Source of the DNA: Gemmatimonadota bacterium
Lineage (GTDB): Bacteria > Gemmatimonadota > Gemmatimonadetes > Longimicrobiales > Gaopeijiaceae
Reading direction: 5' to 3'
Assembly (NCBI GenBank): GCA_030827315.1
Contig: JAURER010000012.1
Coordinates: 18,350-82,349 of the forward strand
DNA length: 64,000 bases
Shown in pieces: positions 38,703 through 48,822 of this stretch (positions are counted from its first letter, which is position 1; each line of letters starts with the position of its first letter). The translations under genes and the position numbers were made by a program. Under the pieces are notes generated by a model. The model was not told where the DNA came from. It worked only from the letters and a program-made list of their open reading frames with translations, and searched no databases.

Positions 38703-38731
38703 AAGCTACCCTTCGATCGGAGTCCGATCAA
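38703..38731 (-). promoter_or_regulatory. Promoter with internal palindrome upstream of yqeY-mutS2
   Basis: On the minus strand TTGATC (38731-38726), a 17-base spacer and TAGCTT (38708-38703) form a plausible sigma-70 promoter. Within and at the edge of the spacer lies a 15-base palindrome, GATCGGA-C-TCCGATC (38729-38715), with perfect 7-base arms. A protein bound there would cover the polymerase site. Confidence 0.55.
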
Positions 38732-38845
38732 TCAGGGGCCGGCTGGATCGCACCGGAGCGGATCCGTCCCGAAGCGGCATGGCCTCGCCCCGGTCCCCGG
38801 TGGAGGTTGGCGGAACCACCCATCCACGCACACCCGGAGACCCGC

Positions 38846-39334
38846 ATGGACGTGATCGCCGGCGCCGCCGAACAGATTCTCGCCGCCCACCCCCACCCCG
38901 CCCTTCGCCTCGGGGAACTGCTCGCCCTCGTGGCGGAGCGCGTCGACCGCAGCCTCGGGCCCGAGCGACTGCGCTGCGCCCTCGAGGCCGAGCCGTCCCG
39001 TTTCCGCGTCATCGAGTCCTGGCGGACCCGATGGCCCACGCTCGCCCGGGAGTCGAGCGCGGCGGGCGATGCGTGGGTCGTCGCCCTCGCGGCCGGGGCG
39101 GCACCGGACGTATCCACCCCCGGCGGCACCGGCGCCCGAGGTCACGATCGGCACGGCGCCGCGACGGGGAGCAGAACCGAGCGGAGCGAGAGCGCCGCGC
39201 GCATGTTGCGCGAAAGCGTTCGGTGGATCGGCCGGTCCGTCGACGGGCGTTCGACGCTGGAGGTCGGGCGCTGGTATGCGATCGCACTGGCGGAGCGGGA
39301 GGCGCGACGCGCGCTGGCGCGGCGCGCGGCATGA
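38846..39334 (+). CDS. Unknown protein, 162 aa, with possible winged-helix N-terminus
   Basis: I do not recognise this gene. From the ATG at 38846 (GGAG seven bases upstream) it encodes 162 residues. Residues about 5-60 look like a winged helix: AEQILAAHPHPALRLGELLA, then a second helix (GPERLRCALEAEPS) and a beta wing (FRVIESWRTRW). The middle is Gly/Ser/Arg-rich and probably disordered (about 80-112). A C-terminal helix pair follows (MLRESVRWIGRSVDGRS, ending in AEREARRALARRAA). It is a lone plus-strand gene between divergent yqeY and convergent prmA. The start region resembles the N-terminal domain of the exonuclease at 24432. Confidence 0.65.
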   Translation: MDVIAGAAEQILAAHPHPALRLGELLALVAERVDRSLGPERLRCALEAEPSRFRVIESWRTRWPTLARESSAAGDAWVVALAAGAAPDVSTPGGTGARGHDRHGAATGSRTERSESAARMLRESVRWIGRSVDGRSTLEVGRWYAIALAEREARRALARRAA

Positions 39335-39420
39335 ACGGGCGAGCCGTCGGACCCGGCACCGCACGGTTGGCGGCTCGTCGGACCTCGAGCCGGCGAGGGC
39401 GCGCGTCGGCTGCCCCCCCT

Positions 39421-40302
39421 TCAGCCGGTCGTGCGCTCGAAGCGCCCCGATCGCCACGGACCGTCGGCGTCGACCTCGTGGAAGGCGAAGCCGGCTGCCT
39501 CGATCCGGGACCGGATGCCCTCCCATTCGAAGTCGAGGATGCCCGACACGATCAGCCATCCTCCCGGCCGAAGTGCCAGGGCGAAGCCGTCGAAGAGCGG
39601 CTCGAGAAGGCCGGCCTCGATGTTCGCGATGATGCCCGACACGGGCCCGTACGCCACGACGCTCTCCGCGGTCGCGAACGACCGGACAACCTCGACGCGG
39701 TCCTGGACGCCGTTTCGTTCGACGTTCTCCGCGAGCGCCTCGCACGCGAGGGGGTCGGCCTCGATCGCCACGACATGGTCGGCCCCGGTGCGCGCCGCGA
39801 CGATGGCGAGTATCCCGGAGCCGGAGCCCACGTCCAGAAGTCGATCGTGCGGGCGGACCGCCCGGTCCATCAGGCGCACGCACCCGCGCGTGGTCCCGTG
39901 CTCGGCGGTCCCGAATGCCATCCCCGGATCGAGGACGATGACGACGTCGTCCTCGCGGGCCTCCAAGGGCTCGACCCACGAGGGATGCACGATCACCCGG
40001 GGGGTGAGTCGCCGCTCGCCGAGGCCCCGCTTCCACGTCTCGGCCCACTCCTCGTGGGGCTTCCACCCGTGCTCCAGATAGACCCGGCCCACCCCGGGCT
40101 CGTCGGCCAGCGCCGATCGCAGCGCTTCGAGAAACGCGTCCGGATCGTCCGGCTCCTCGAAGTACGCCACCTGCCAGGCACCCCGCTCCTCCGAGCCCCG
40201 CGCGCCGAGCGAGACGAGAAGGTCGGCGAGCAGCCCGGCCGCGTCGCCGGGGGTGGAGGAGCGAACGCGGACCTCGAACCAACGCCTGACGCCGCCGCTC
40301 AT
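39421..40302 (-). CDS. prmA: Ribosomal protein L11 methyltransferase PrmA
   Basis: 293 residues from the ATG at 40302, which overlaps the dnaJ stop by four bases. The N-terminal L11-binding domain ends near residue 100; the methyltransferase has [19 protein letters not shown], typical of PrmA, the SAM motif [15 protein letters not shown], and the catalytic-region [13 protein letters not shown]. It methylates lysines and the N-terminus of ribosomal protein L11. dnaJ-prmA is a familiar gene order. Confidence 0.95.
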   Translation of the reverse strand: MSGGVRRWFEVRVRSSTPGDAAGLLADLLVSLGARGSEERGAWQVAYFEEPDDPDAFLEALRSALADEPGVGRVYLEHGWKPHEEWAETWKRGLGERRLTPRVIVHPSWVEPLEAREDDVVIVLDPGMAFGTAEHGTTRGCVRLMDRAVRPHDRLLDVGSGSGILAIVAARTGADHVVAIEADPLACEALAENVERNGVQDRVEVVRSFATAESVVAYGPVSGIIANIEAGLLEPLFDGFALALRPGGWLIVSGILDFEWEGIRSRIEAAGFAFHEVDADGPWRSGRFERTTG

Positions 40303-41471
40303 CCGCCCGTGAACGCCTCCTTCACGCGGGACCAGAACCCCTTGTGCGAGCCGCGGCGAATCGTGTCGGGCGCCGAGTGTTCGACCTCGGCGAGGCGCCG
40401 AAGCACCTCCTCCTGCTCGGAGGTCAGGTCGGTGGGCGTCCACACGACGACGCGCACGACCTGGTCGCCGCGCACGTTCCCGTTGAGCTCCGGGATGCCG
40501 AGGCCCTTGAGCCGGAGCGCCTCCCCGCTCTGAATGCCGGCGGGGATCTTCACGCGGGCTACCCCTTCAAGCGTGGGCACGTCCACCTCGCCACCGAGCG
40601 CGGCCTGACTGAAGGTCACGGGGAGCTCGTGGACCAGGTCCGAGCCCTCGCGCACGAAGCGCGGGTCGTCCTGGACCTCGAGCAGAACCACGAGGTCTCC
40701 GCGGGGGCCACCCCGCGGCCCGACGCTGCCCCTCCCACGGAGGGTCAGGAAGTTTTCCGACGTGACGCCCGCGGGTACCTCGACCTCGATCTCGCGCTCC
40801 GAGCGGAGCCGGCCGTCCCCCGAGCACGTCGGGCAGGGCCGTTCGATCACGCGGCCCTCGCCACCGCACGTCCTGCAGGGCTGCACGCTCACGAACTGGC
40901 CGACGATCGACCGCTGCACGTGCCGCTCTTCGCCGGATCCGCCACACGTGCGGCACGCGGCCGGGGCGCTGCCCGCCTCCGCACCGGAGCCCTCGCACGA
41001 CGCGCACTCATCGAGGAGCGAGACTCGGATCGTCTTCGAGACGCCGCTGGCGACCTCCGCGAGCGTGAGCGGCAGGCGAATGCGCACGGTCTTGCCGCGG
41101 CGACTCGACGTGCGCTGTCCACGCGCGCTGCGGTGGGCGAAGAGATCTTCGAGGCCGCCGAACCCGGCGAAGCCGCCGAAGTCGCGCATGAAGATGTCGA
41201 TGGCCTCGTTGAAGTCGAACGCGGCCCCGCCCGCTCCGCCGCCGCCTGCGCCGCGGACGCCCTGCTTTCCGTAGCGGTCGTAGAGCGCCCGCTTCTCGGA
41301 ATCGCGCAGGACCTCGTACGCCTCGGTGACTTCGCGGAACCGCTCCTCGGACTCCTTCGACCCCTCGTTGCGGTCGGGGTGGTGCTGGAGCGCGAGCTTC
41401 CTGTAGGCCTTCTTGATGTCCTCGGCCGACGCGTCGCGCGGCACGCCGAGAAGCTGATAATAGTCCGCCAT
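40299..41471 (-). CDS. dnaJ: Chaperone protein DnaJ
   Basis: 390 residues from the ATG at 41471, with AGGA six bases upstream. J domain at 1-70 with HPD in [12 protein letters not shown]; a Gly/Phe-rich linker ([21 protein letters not shown]); then four zinc-binding repeats [24 protein letters not shown] and CPTCSGDG; then the C-terminal substrate-binding and dimer domains. It brings substrates to DnaK and stimulates its ATPase. No dnaK or grpE is in the window; hrcA lies 57 bases upstream. Confidence 0.97.
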   Translation of the reverse strand: MADYYQLLGVPRDASAEDIKKAYRKLALQHHPDRNEGSKESEERFREVTEAYEVLRDSEKRALYDRYGKQGVRGAGGGGAGGAAFDFNEAIDIFMRDFGGFAGFGGLEDLFAHRSARGQRTSSRRGKTVRIRLPLTLAEVASGVSKTIRVSLLDECASCEGSGAEAGSAPAACRTCGGSGEERHVQRSIVGQFVSVQPCRTCGGEGRVIERPCPTCSGDGRLRSEREIEVEVPAGVTSENFLTLRGRGSVGPRGGPRGDLVVLLEVQDDPRFVREGSDLVHELPVTFSQAALGGEVDVPTLEGVARVKIPAGIQSGEALRLKGLGIPELNGNVRGDQVVRVVVWTPTDLTSEQEEVLRRLAEVEHSAPDTIRRGSHKGFWSRVKEAFTGG

Positions 41472-41528
41472 CTGTTTCCTGTGGGTCACACGTCCGGGAG
41501 GGTCCGACAGCCGGGCGGCGGGCCCGGG

Positions 41529-42623
41529 TCAGCCGGCCAGCATGCGCGTGACCAGGGATGAAGTATAGTCGACGATCGTGACGACCTTCTCATAGGGCAT
41601 CCGGGTCGGTCCGATAACGCCGATCACCCCCTTCAGGTCACCCACGCGGTATTCCGCGGTGACGAGGGTGAAATCCGCGAGCATCGACGCATCGTTCTCG
41701 GAGCCGATCGTGATGCGAAGATTTCCGGCGTGCTCCCGCGAGCCGACGGTCCTGGCCAGGAGGTCGCGCTCCTCCGTCAGGCTGATGAGGTGCTTGAGCT
41801 GCTGGCCACTCTCGAACTCGGGCTGCGACGCCAGGACGCTCGCCGGCCCCAGGTGCAACTGGGACGCGTCGAGCGAGCGGAGGTCAAAGAGTTCGGCGCT
41901 CGACTGAACGAAGATGTTCACCAGGTCCGCACCGCGCTCGTCGACGACCGAATCGCGGAGCCGGTCGGGCAGGGTGCGCCGGATCTCGCTGAGCTGCAGG
42001 CCCGCGAGCCGTTCATTGAGCGCCACCGTCACGACGACGAGCGTCTCGGACGGCACCTCCACCGGCAGATCGACGTAGACCGTGCGCACCACGCCGCCCC
42101 GGATCGTCGCGACCAGCAGGACCTTGCTGGTGGAGACCTTGATGAGCTCGAGCTTCTCGAGCACGGCCTCCTCGAGGGCGGGGGCCACGGCAACACCGAG
42201 TTCGTTCGAGATGAGGCTCAGGGCGCGAGTGGCGTGCAATACGAGTCGCTCCACCGCCGACGTACCAGCGCCCTCGAGCTCCCGCTCCAGATCCGCCCGA
42301 TCCTTCGGAGAAGGTGCGAGCGGCTCCATGAGACGATCGACGAAGAATCGGTACGCGAGGTCCGTGGGAATCCGGCCGGCCGACGTATGCGGATGGAAGA
42401 GATACCCCTTCTCCTCCAGGTCGCTCATGGTATTGCGCACCGTGGCCGCGGAGACCCCGAGGTCGTAGACCCGCGAGACGGTCCGGCTCCCGGCGGGCTC
42501 CGCGGTGTCGACATACGTGCGAACCACGGCCTCGAGAACCTGCCGTTCCCGATCCGAGAGGTCGGTGCCGACCGTGTCACGTCTGTCGAGTGGAGTCATG
42601 GTCGAAGATCGAAATACCGCCAT
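41529..42623 (-). CDS. hrcA: Heat-inducible transcription repressor HrcA
   Basis: 364 residues from the ATG at 42623, or 356 from an ATG at 42599; neither has a clear ribosome site, but 42623 is only eight bases after the hemW stop. The N-terminal winged helix has LSDRERQVLEAVVRTYV and VSAATVRNTMSDLEEKGYLFHPH, then SAGRIPTDLAYRFFVD, all HrcA hallmarks. The GAF-like C-terminal part ends in GVIGPTRMPYEKVVTIVDY. HrcA represses chaperone genes through CIRCE sites. I found no CIRCE sequence near hrcA or dnaJ. Confidence 0.95.
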   Translation of the reverse strand: MAVFRSSTMTPLDRRDTVGTDLSDRERQVLEAVVRTYVDTAEPAGSRTVSRVYDLGVSAATVRNTMSDLEEKGYLFHPHTSAGRIPTDLAYRFFVDRLMEPLAPSPKDRADLERELEGAGTSAVERLVLHATRALSLISNELGVAVAPALEEAVLEKLELIKVSTSKVLLVATIRGGVVRTVYVDLPVEVPSETLVVVTVALNERLAGLQLSEIRRTLPDRLRDSVVDERGADLVNIFVQSSAELFDLRSLDASQLHLGPASVLASQPEFESGQQLKHLISLTEERDLLARTVGSREHAGNLRITIGSENDASMLADFTLVTAEYRVGDLKGVIGVIGPTRMPYEKVVTIVDYTSSLVTRMLAG

Positions 42624-42630
42624 CGGCGGG

Positions 42631-43842
42631 TCAAGCGGTGTGCGGGCCGTCGCCCAGGTCGGCGTCTGCGCCGAGGACCTGATCGAGGTCCACCGTCAGT
42701 TCGTCGAGCAGCAGCCATCCTTCGGTCGTGAGCCGGATCGCGTCGCCGGCGCGCGCCGCCAGCCCGGCTGCCACCCAGCGGCCGAGGAGCGCGTCCGCGC
42801 GCCGGGGCAGCGATCCGATCGCAACACCCTCGGAGGTACGCAGACCGAGCCAGACTCGTTCCAGGCGGGTGGCCTGCGCTGTGAGATGTTCACGCTCGGC
42901 CTCCGGACTCGCGCCGGCCCCTACCGACTCCCGGTATTCGGTCCAGTCCCGGTGATTCCAGCGGCGCACGGGTGGCGCGTACGCGTGGGCGCCGTTGCCG
43001 AGGCCCAGGTACGGCCCACCGTGCCAGTACACCGCGTTGTGGCGGGAACGGAAGCCCGGGAGGGCGAAGTTCGACACCTCGTAGTGCTCGTATCCGGCAC
43101 CCACGAGCACCTCGGCCGCGCGCAGGAACTCCGCGCGGTACTGTTCCTCGTCGACCGGCGTTTCGCGCCCCTCACGGACCGCCCGCCCCAGGGGCGTTCC
43201 GTACTCGACGGTGAGGCCGTACAGGCTCACGTGCGGCACACCGAGGTCGAGCGCGCGACCCAGGTCTTCATCCCAGGAACGCCCCAGGGACGCCGGAAGC
43301 CCGAAGATGAGGTCGACGCTCACGTTGCCGATGCCCGCGTCACGGGCCGCCCGCACCGCCGCCACCGGCCCTTCGGATCCGTGCAGGCGACCCATCCAGC
43401 GCAGCGCGGGCTCGTGGAAGGTCTGCAGACCCAGACTGATCCGGTTCACCCCGGCAGCGCACCACGACGCGGCGACGTCCGGGGTCAGGCTCTCCGGATT
43501 GGCCTCCGCCGTCCACTCGAACCCCGTGGCTCCGAGGCGCTCGCGTCCGAGCACGTCCGCGAGCCCGGACATCGCGTCCGGACCCAGGAGGGACGGCGTG
43601 CCGCCTCCGACGTAGAGCGTGTCGAGCGCGTCCGCCAGCTCGAAGAGCCCTTCCCGCTCCAGGAGCGCGACCTCGCCACGCAGCGCTTCCAGCCATTCCT
43701 CCGCACCCCCGGCACGCCGCACGCTGACCGCGAAGTCGCAGTAGAAGCAGCGCCGGGCACAGAACGGGGCGTGCACGTAGACGGACGCAGCCCGGGTGGG
43801 GGTGGGCGCGGTATCCCGAGCGGGTGCGGGCGGCGTGGTCAC
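42631..43842 (-). CDS. hemW: Radical SAM protein HemW (heme chaperone, coproporphyrinogen oxidase-like)
   Basis: 403 residues from the GTG at 43842, which overlaps the dprA stop. The iron-sulfur motif is CARRCFYC (CxxxCxxC, about residue 28), followed by LYVGGGTPSLL and NRISLGLQTFHE. The C-terminal HemN-type domain has FALPGFRSRHNAVYWHGGPY. The CxxxCxxC form without the extra Cys of HemN indicates HemW, a heme chaperone, rather than the oxygen-independent coproporphyrinogen oxidase. It lies directly before hrcA, a frequent neighbourhood. Confidence 0.93.
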   Translation of the reverse strand: MTTPPAPARDTAPTPTRAASVYVHAPFCARRCFYCDFAVSVRRAGGAEEWLEALRGEVALLEREGLFELADALDTLYVGGGTPSLLGPDAMSGLADVLGRERLGATGFEWTAEANPESLTPDVAASWCAAGVNRISLGLQTFHEPALRWMGRLHGSEGPVAAVRAARDAGIGNVSVDLIFGLPASLGRSWDEDLGRALDLGVPHVSLYGLTVEYGTPLGRAVREGRETPVDEEQYRAEFLRAAEVLVGAGYEHYEVSNFALPGFRSRHNAVYWHGGPYLGLGNGAHAYAPPVRRWNHRDWTEYRESVGAGASPEAEREHLTAQATRLERVWLGLRTSEGVAIGSLPRRADALLGRWVAAGLAARAGDAIRLTTEGWLLLDELTVDLDQVLGADADLGDGPHTA

Positions 43843-44963
43843 GCGGCCCTCCGGTAGCGCATCCCCGGGAGCCGTTCGATCTCTCCGTGTAGCTCCAGCG
43901 TGGTCAGGACGGCCAGGGCGGTGTCCACGGGAAGACCGCACCGGTCGGCGAGGTCGTCGGCTCCGAGCGGGGCGTCCGCGAGCACCGCCATGACCCGCGC
44001 CGCGACGCCGTCGCCGGCCTCGACATCCCGGTCGTCAGCGTCGTCGCGCTGACCGGTGCGCGCCCCGCCCCGACTCGCCGGCCCCGCGACCGCCTCCACG
44101 AACGAGGCGATGGACACCAGCGGCCGGGCTCCGTCGGCGAGAAGCCGATTGGAGCCAGCGCAGCACGCCCGTTCGATCGGACCGGGAACGGCCCACACGT
44201 CGCGCCCGAGGTCGAGCGCGTGATCGACCGTGATCAGAGCACCGCTCCGGACCCCCGCCTCCACAACCACGGTCGTCCCGGCGAGCGCGGCGAGAATCCG
44301 GTTGCGGCGGGGGAAGTGGTGTGGCGCGACCCCCGTGCCCGGGAGGAATTCGCTCACCAGGAGGCCCCGAGCCGCGATCTCTTCGAAGAGGCGCGCGTGC
44401 GCCCGCGGGTACGCGACGTCTGGACCCGTGCCCAGCACGGCGATGGTGGCCCCTTCGGCCCGGAGCGCCCCCGCGTGCACCGCACCGTCGACCCCCAGCG
44501 CCAGTCCGCTCCACACGCGGACGCCCGCGTGCGCGAGCGCGGCGCCGAGGCGCTCCGCGACGTCCCGGGCGCGCTCGGTGGCCCGTCGCGCTCCGACGAC
44601 CGTCACAGCCACGCCTTCCAGAAGCGCGGTCCGGCCCCGGAGGAAGATCACGGGCGGCGGATCGGTCAGGTGCCACAGCGCCGAAGGGTACCGGGGGTCG
44701 CTCCAGGTGACCACCTCGATTCCCTGTCGCTCCGCGCGCCCGAGCCCCTCGTCGACGTCGCGCCGAAGCGTCGGGTCACGCCGCGCATGCGCGGCGGCAC
44801 GCCCGGCGACGGCCGCGAAGTCCTGGTGCCGGGCGCGCAGCGCCGCCGCGGCGCTACCGAAGGCGCGCACAAGGGCCCGCACCTTCACGGGGCCCACGCC
44901 CGGCAGCCCGTCCAGCAGGAGGAGCTCGGCCGCCTCGCACCCGTCCGGCAGGGACGTGCCCAC
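43839..44963 (-). CDS. dprA: DNA-processing protein DprA
   Basis: 374 residues. An N-terminal helix-hairpin-helix-like part (LDGLPGVGPVKVRALV) is followed by the Rossmann DprA core: TVVGARRATERARDVAE, VWSGLALGVDGAVHAGAL, LGTGPDVAYPRAHARLFEEI and FPRRNRILAALAGTTVVVEA. The last 60 residues form a winged-helix domain (ADRCGLPVDTALAVLTTLEL). It loads RecA on incoming single-stranded DNA in transformation. GTG start at 44963. No other competence genes are in the window except a distant YlbF-like gene. Confidence 0.95.
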   Translation of the reverse strand: MGTSLPDGCEAAELLLLDGLPGVGPVKVRALVRAFGSAAAALRARHQDFAAVAGRAAAHARRDPTLRRDVDEGLGRAERQGIEVVTWSDPRYPSALWHLTDPPPVIFLRGRTALLEGVAVTVVGARRATERARDVAERLGAALAHAGVRVWSGLALGVDGAVHAGALRAEGATIAVLGTGPDVAYPRAHARLFEEIAARGLLVSEFLPGTGVAPHHFPRRNRILAALAGTTVVVEAGVRSGALITVDHALDLGRDVWAVPGPIERACCAGSNRLLADGARPLVSIASFVEAVAGPASRGGARTGQRDDADDRDVEAGDGVAARVMAVLADAPLGADDLADRCGLPVDTALAVLTTLELHGEIERLPGMRYRRAA

Positions 44964-44990
44964 CCTACGCCGCTCCGGCGACGGCCGTGC

Positions 44991-46016
44991 TCAGGGCTCC
45001 CACCAGCCGTCGTCCTCCTCTCCCCGTTCGAGCTCGACCACCCGACGACTCGCTTCCCAGAGCCTCTCGAGCAGCGCGGAAATCCCGGCTCGGGACACCG
45101 CGGAGAAGGCGACCATGCCCAGCGCGCCCTCTGCCTCGACCGCAGGCGCGGTCTCGTCCGGTGGGAGCAGATCAGTCTTGCTCAGGCCCACGAGGAAAGG
45201 TGTCCGCGCAAGGTCGGGCGAATACGCCTCCAGCTCGGCACGCAGGCGGTCGTACTCCGCCTGCGGGTCCTCGGCATCCACGGGAACCATGACGAGCAGC
45301 ACGCGGGTTCGCTCGACGTGCCGGAGGAACTGGTGGCCGAGCCCCTTTCCCTCGTGCGCGCCCTCGATGATGCCGGGGATGTCGGCGATCACGAACGTAC
45401 GGTAGTCGGAGAGCTCGACGACGCCGAGGTTCGGCTCGAGCGTCGTGAACGGGTAGGCCGCCACCTTCGGGCGCGCCGCCGTCACGGCGGACAGCAGCGT
45501 CGACTTGCCCGCGTTCGGCTCGCCGACCAGTCCGACGTCCGCGATCAGCTTGAGTTCGAGTCGAACGCGGCGTTCCTCACCCTCCTCGCCCGGCTCCCAC
45601 CGGCGCGGCGCCTGGTTGGTCGACGACTTGAAGCGCGCGTTGCCGCGACCGCCCCGCCCCCCGCGGGCGATCAAGACCGACTCCCCGTCGTTCAGGAGTT
45701 CGCCGAGCAGATCACCGGTCTCGTCGTCCCATGCCACGGTTCCGGGGGGGACGCGCAGCACGAGATCCTCACCCGAGCGACCCGTCCGGTTGCTGCCCTC
45801 GCCGTGCTGCCCGCGGTCGGCCCTGTACTGGCGACGGTAGCTGTAGTCGAGCAGCGTGGTGAGCTGCGCGTCGGCGAGAAGGACGATGTCGCCTCCCTTC
45901 CCGCCGTCGCCACCCGATGGGCCGCCGCGCGGCACCCCCGTCTCGCGTCGAAACGCCTCCGACCCCGAACCTCCGGTCCCCGCCGTAACCTCGATCACCG
46001 CGCGATCGACAAACAC
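44991..46016 (-). CDS. obg: GTPase Obg/CgtA
   Basis: 341 residues from a GTG at 46016, giving the standard start [12 protein letters not shown]; a TTG at 46022 overlapping the asparaginase stop is an alternative. The Gly-rich OBG domain (1-158) has [14 protein letters not shown]. The GTPase has [34 protein letters not shown] and SKTDLL. The C-terminal OCT domain is absent, as in many species; the tail is short and acidic (EEDDGWWEP). It assists 50S ribosome assembly and stress control. rpmA and rplU, its usual neighbours, are not here. Confidence 0.95.
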   Translation of the reverse strand: MFVDRAVIEVTAGTGGSGSEAFRRETGVPRGGPSGGDGGKGGDIVLLADAQLTTLLDYSYRRQYRADRGQHGEGSNRTGRSGEDLVLRVPPGTVAWDDETGDLLGELLNDGESVLIARGGRGGRGNARFKSSTNQAPRRWEPGEEGEERRVRLELKLIADVGLVGEPNAGKSTLLSAVTAARPKVAAYPFTTLEPNLGVVELSDYRTFVIADIPGIIEGAHEGKGLGHQFLRHVERTRVLLVMVPVDAEDPQAEYDRLRAELEAYSPDLARTPFLVGLSKTDLLPPDETAPAVEAEGALGMVAFSAVSRAGISALLERLWEASRRVVELERGEEDDGWWEP

Positions 46017-46018
46017 GG

Positions 46019-47023
46019 TCAACCTCCGGCAGTGGAATGGGAGCGAAGGTCGAACGAGGCCCTTACCTCGCCGACGACTTCGCCGAGCGTGTTGCGCACC
46101 TCCGGACGGCCGTGGCCCGCAAGGCGGTCGACCTCCGCGCCGTCGAGCACCCCGAGCGACACGAGCACGTGCACCAGCGCGACCTCCACGGCCCGCCTCC
46201 CTCCGTCCTCGACCTTGATGGCGAATCCGATCCCCTGCCCTCGCACCCCCCCGCCGTACACACCCTCGGCCCCGAGCTTCACGAAGACGCGGTCGCCGGC
46301 CAGGGCCATGACGTCGGTGCAGGTGCGGCCGGTACCGCCCACCATGAACGGGTGCGCAGTCATCGCCCGAACCACGGTACCCGCCGGTTCGCCCGCGTCC
46401 GCCGCCGCGACGTAACGGGCGAACGCGCCGGCCATGACGTCGAGCGGCGTGGCGAAGCACACGACCCCACAACCGTCGACAGCCGTGGGGATCCGGTCGG
46501 CGCCGAGACCGGACCAGCGCGCCATCTCCCGGGCCATGCGCTGCTGCACGGGGTGTCCGGCCCGGTGGTAGTCGACGGGATCCCACCCCATGCCCAGCGC
46601 CAGGGCGATCATCCCCGCGTGCTTGCCCGAGCAGTTGTTGTGGATGCGCTTCGGACGGTCCCCCGCCTCCACGAGCGCACGGGCGGCGGCCGCGGAATAC
46701 GGAGCGTGCGGCCCACAGCGAAGCAGGTCCTCGTCGGCCCCCGCCTTCGCCAGGATGGACCGGGCGCCCTCGACGTGCCGCGATTCACCCTCGTGGGAGG
46801 CGCAGCAGAGCGCCAGCTCGGGCTCGGTCAGGCCGAAGCGGTCGGCCACACCCTCTTCGACCAGGGGCAGCGCCTGCATCGGCTTGGCCGCGGACCGGTG
46901 GAAGGTGAGCACAGAGGGCTCGCCCACCGAAGTCAGCGTGCGCCCGCGCGCGTCCTGAACCGCGACGTGCACGGCGTGGCGCGACTCGACCGTGCCTCCA
47001 CGCACGACCTCGACCCAATTCAC
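46019..47023 (-). CDS. Asparaginase (Rhizobium-type asparaginase II family)
   Basis: 334 residues. The sequence fits the thermolabile asparaginase II family of Rhizobium: [15 protein letters not shown] near residue 45, [29 protein letters not shown] with the conserved Cys-Ser-Gly-Lys-His, and [12 protein letters not shown]. It hydrolyses asparagine to aspartate and ammonia. It is unrelated to the classical E. coli-type enzymes and also differs from Ntn-type asparaginases. No signal peptide, so cytoplasmic. GTG start at 47023 with GGAGAG eight bases upstream. Confidence 0.88.
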   Translation of the reverse strand: MNWVEVVRGGTVESRHAVHVAVQDARGRTLTSVGEPSVLTFHRSAAKPMQALPLVEEGVADRFGLTEPELALCCASHEGESRHVEGARSILAKAGADEDLLRCGPHAPYSAAAARALVEAGDRPKRIHNNCSGKHAGMIALALGMGWDPVDYHRAGHPVQQRMAREMARWSGLGADRIPTAVDGCGVVCFATPLDVMAGAFARYVAAADAGEPAGTVVRAMTAHPFMVGGTGRTCTDVMALAGDRVFVKLGAEGVYGGGVRGQGIGFAIKVEDGGRRAVEVALVHVLVSLGVLDGAEVDRLAGHGRPEVRNTLGEVVGEVRASFDLRSHSTAGG

Positions 47024-47121
47024 GATGGACTCTCCGAACCTGTCATCAGGGGAATGAAGCCGCCCGGCCGGGCCGGGAACATGCCGATCCGGGAACGAGC
47101 GTCCTCGAAGCTCGCGGGCGG

Positions 47122-48744
47122 TTACCGGTCCGGCGAGGGGTCGGGCTCCGCCGACCCCACCGCCTGAAGAAGTTCGGCCGGAGAGCCCGCCCCGCTCAGG
47201 ATCTCCAGTGCACGCTGGAGCTGCCGGTCGTGTCGCTGGAGCTGAAGGAACGGTCCGATCTCGCCCCAGGCCTGGGTGGCGATCTCACGCTCGAGGTGAT
47301 AGCGGACGAAGCGCTCCGCGTCCGCGAAGTCGACGGGATCGACGTCGACGCCCGAGTCGACGAGCGAGGTCTCGAAGTCGGCGAGCTCCGCGTCGGTCAG
47401 CGTGAAGCCGGCCGCGAGACCCGGGTGTTTCGCGACGTAGTCGACGGCGTAGTCGAACACCGCCACGGAGAAGCGTCCGGCACGTCGGAAAAGGCCCTGA
47501 ACCCCGGTGACCTCGCGCGGCGCCAGCGTCTCCGGATAGACGAAGAGGTCCGGGGTGATCCCGCCCCCGCCGTAGATCGTGCGACCCGCGGCGGACTCGT
47601 ACTCCGGCCGGCCTTCGATGGTGACGGGCAGCACGATCTGGCCGGAAATGGACAGGGTGTGCGACTCGAGGTCCGGCTCCCCGGAATGCTCCGCGTCGAT
47701 GGACCGGCCGAGCGGCGTGTACCACTTGGCGGTCGTGAGTCGAAGGACGTCGCCCCCGGTGAGCCGGTAGAGGCTCTGCACGGAACCCTTGCCGTACGTG
47801 GTTTCGCCGACGAGGACGGCGCGATCGTGATCCTGGAGCGCGCCCGCGAAGATCTCCGATGCGGAAGCACTGGTCGCGTCGACGAGCATGACCACCGGCA
47901 GCCCGGGCCAGCGATCGGGACGGGATGCCGAATAGGTGTCGTTCTGGTCCGCGGCCCGGCCCCGGGTCTCGACGATTGAGCTGCCCGGCTCGAGGAAGAG
48001 GTCGGTCACGGCGATGCCCTGGTCGAGCAGCCCTCCCGGATTACCGCGCACGTCCACGATGAGCCCGCGCATGCCTTCCTGCTGAAGGGAGTCGACGGCG
48101 GCACGCATCTCCTCTTCCGAGGTCTCGAGGAAGGTCAGGAGCGGCACGTAGCCGATGTCGCCCTCGAGCATCGCGGCATAGGGCACCGCCTTGAGGCGAA
48201 TGACCTCGCGGGCGATGGTGAACTCGATCGGCTCGTCGACGCCCGGCCGAAGCATGCGCACGGTCACTTCGGTGCCTGGACGCCCCCGCAGGATGTCGAC
48301 GGCCTGGTCCGTGAGCATCGTGTCGGCGCGCACGCCTTCGATCTCCCAGAACTGATCGCCGGCACGGATCCCGGCACGGCCTCCGGGCCCCCCCGGAATC
48401 GGACTGACGACCGTGACGTAGCCGCCGCGATCGGTCACCTCGAGCCCGACACCCCCGTACTCTCCCTCGGTGCGGATGCGCAGGTTTTCGAACTGCGCGG
48501 CCGGCATGAAGGACGAATGAGGGTCACCCAGGTCCCGGATGAGGCCGTCGATGGCCGAATTGTAGAGCGAGGTCGCGTCGACGTCGTCGACGAAGCTCGA
48601 CTCGACGCGATCCACCACCTCCTGCAGGACGCGTACACGCACGTACACGTTTTCCGCCCGATCAACACCCTGCTGCAGCAGCCAGCCGCCTGCCGCCACG
48701 GAGAGCAGCACGACCAGAATGGGCGCGGCCACGGTACGTCTCAT
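47122..48744 (-). CDS. C-terminal processing (S41) peptidase
   Basis: 540 residues from the ATG at 48744. An N-terminal signal or anchor helix (about 5-22) is followed by a PDZ domain (about 85-165, GGVGLEVTDRGGYVTVV) and the S41 catalytic domain. The nucleophile Ser is in DATSASASEIFAGAL and the catalytic Lys in TTYGKGSVQSL, as in CtpA/Prc. The C-terminal 150 residues extend beyond the usual core and are helical. It cuts periplasmic proteins at their C-termini. It lies 78 bases after tmk and 98 bases before the asparaginase gene. Confidence 0.93.
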   Translation of the reverse strand: MRRTVAAPILVVLLSVAAGGWLLQQGVDRAENVYVRVRVLQEVVDRVESSFVDDVDATSLYNSAIDGLIRDLGDPHSSFMPAAQFENLRIRTEGEYGGVGLEVTDRGGYVTVVSPIPGGPGGRAGIRAGDQFWEIEGVRADTMLTDQAVDILRGRPGTEVTVRMLRPGVDEPIEFTIAREVIRLKAVPYAAMLEGDIGYVPLLTFLETSEEEMRAAVDSLQQEGMRGLIVDVRGNPGGLLDQGIAVTDLFLEPGSSIVETRGRAADQNDTYSASRPDRWPGLPVVMLVDATSASASEIFAGALQDHDRAVLVGETTYGKGSVQSLYRLTGGDVLRLTTAKWYTPLGRSIDAEHSGEPDLESHTLSISGQIVLPVTIEGRPEYESAAGRTIYGGGGITPDLFVYPETLAPREVTGVQGLFRRAGRFSVAVFDYAVDYVAKHPGLAAGFTLTDAELADFETSLVDSGVDVDPVDFADAERFVRYHLEREIATQAWGEIGPFLQLQRHDRQLQRALEILSGAGSPAELLQAVGSAEPDPSPDR

Positions 48745-48822
48745 GTCCTCTCGTCTCTCCACTGCCACGGGCCCGAAGCCCGCGGATCCACGACCACGCC
48801 CAAAGGGGCGCTCAAGAACGTG

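Noticed and set aside
39335..39420. Bidirectional terminator between the plus-strand unknown gene and prmA
   Set aside because: Only short, interrupted stems with loops that are too long; no T-runs on either strand.
42600..42660. CIRCE element in front of hrcA
   Set aside because: No TTAGCACTC-N9-GAGTGCTAA-like sequence is present.
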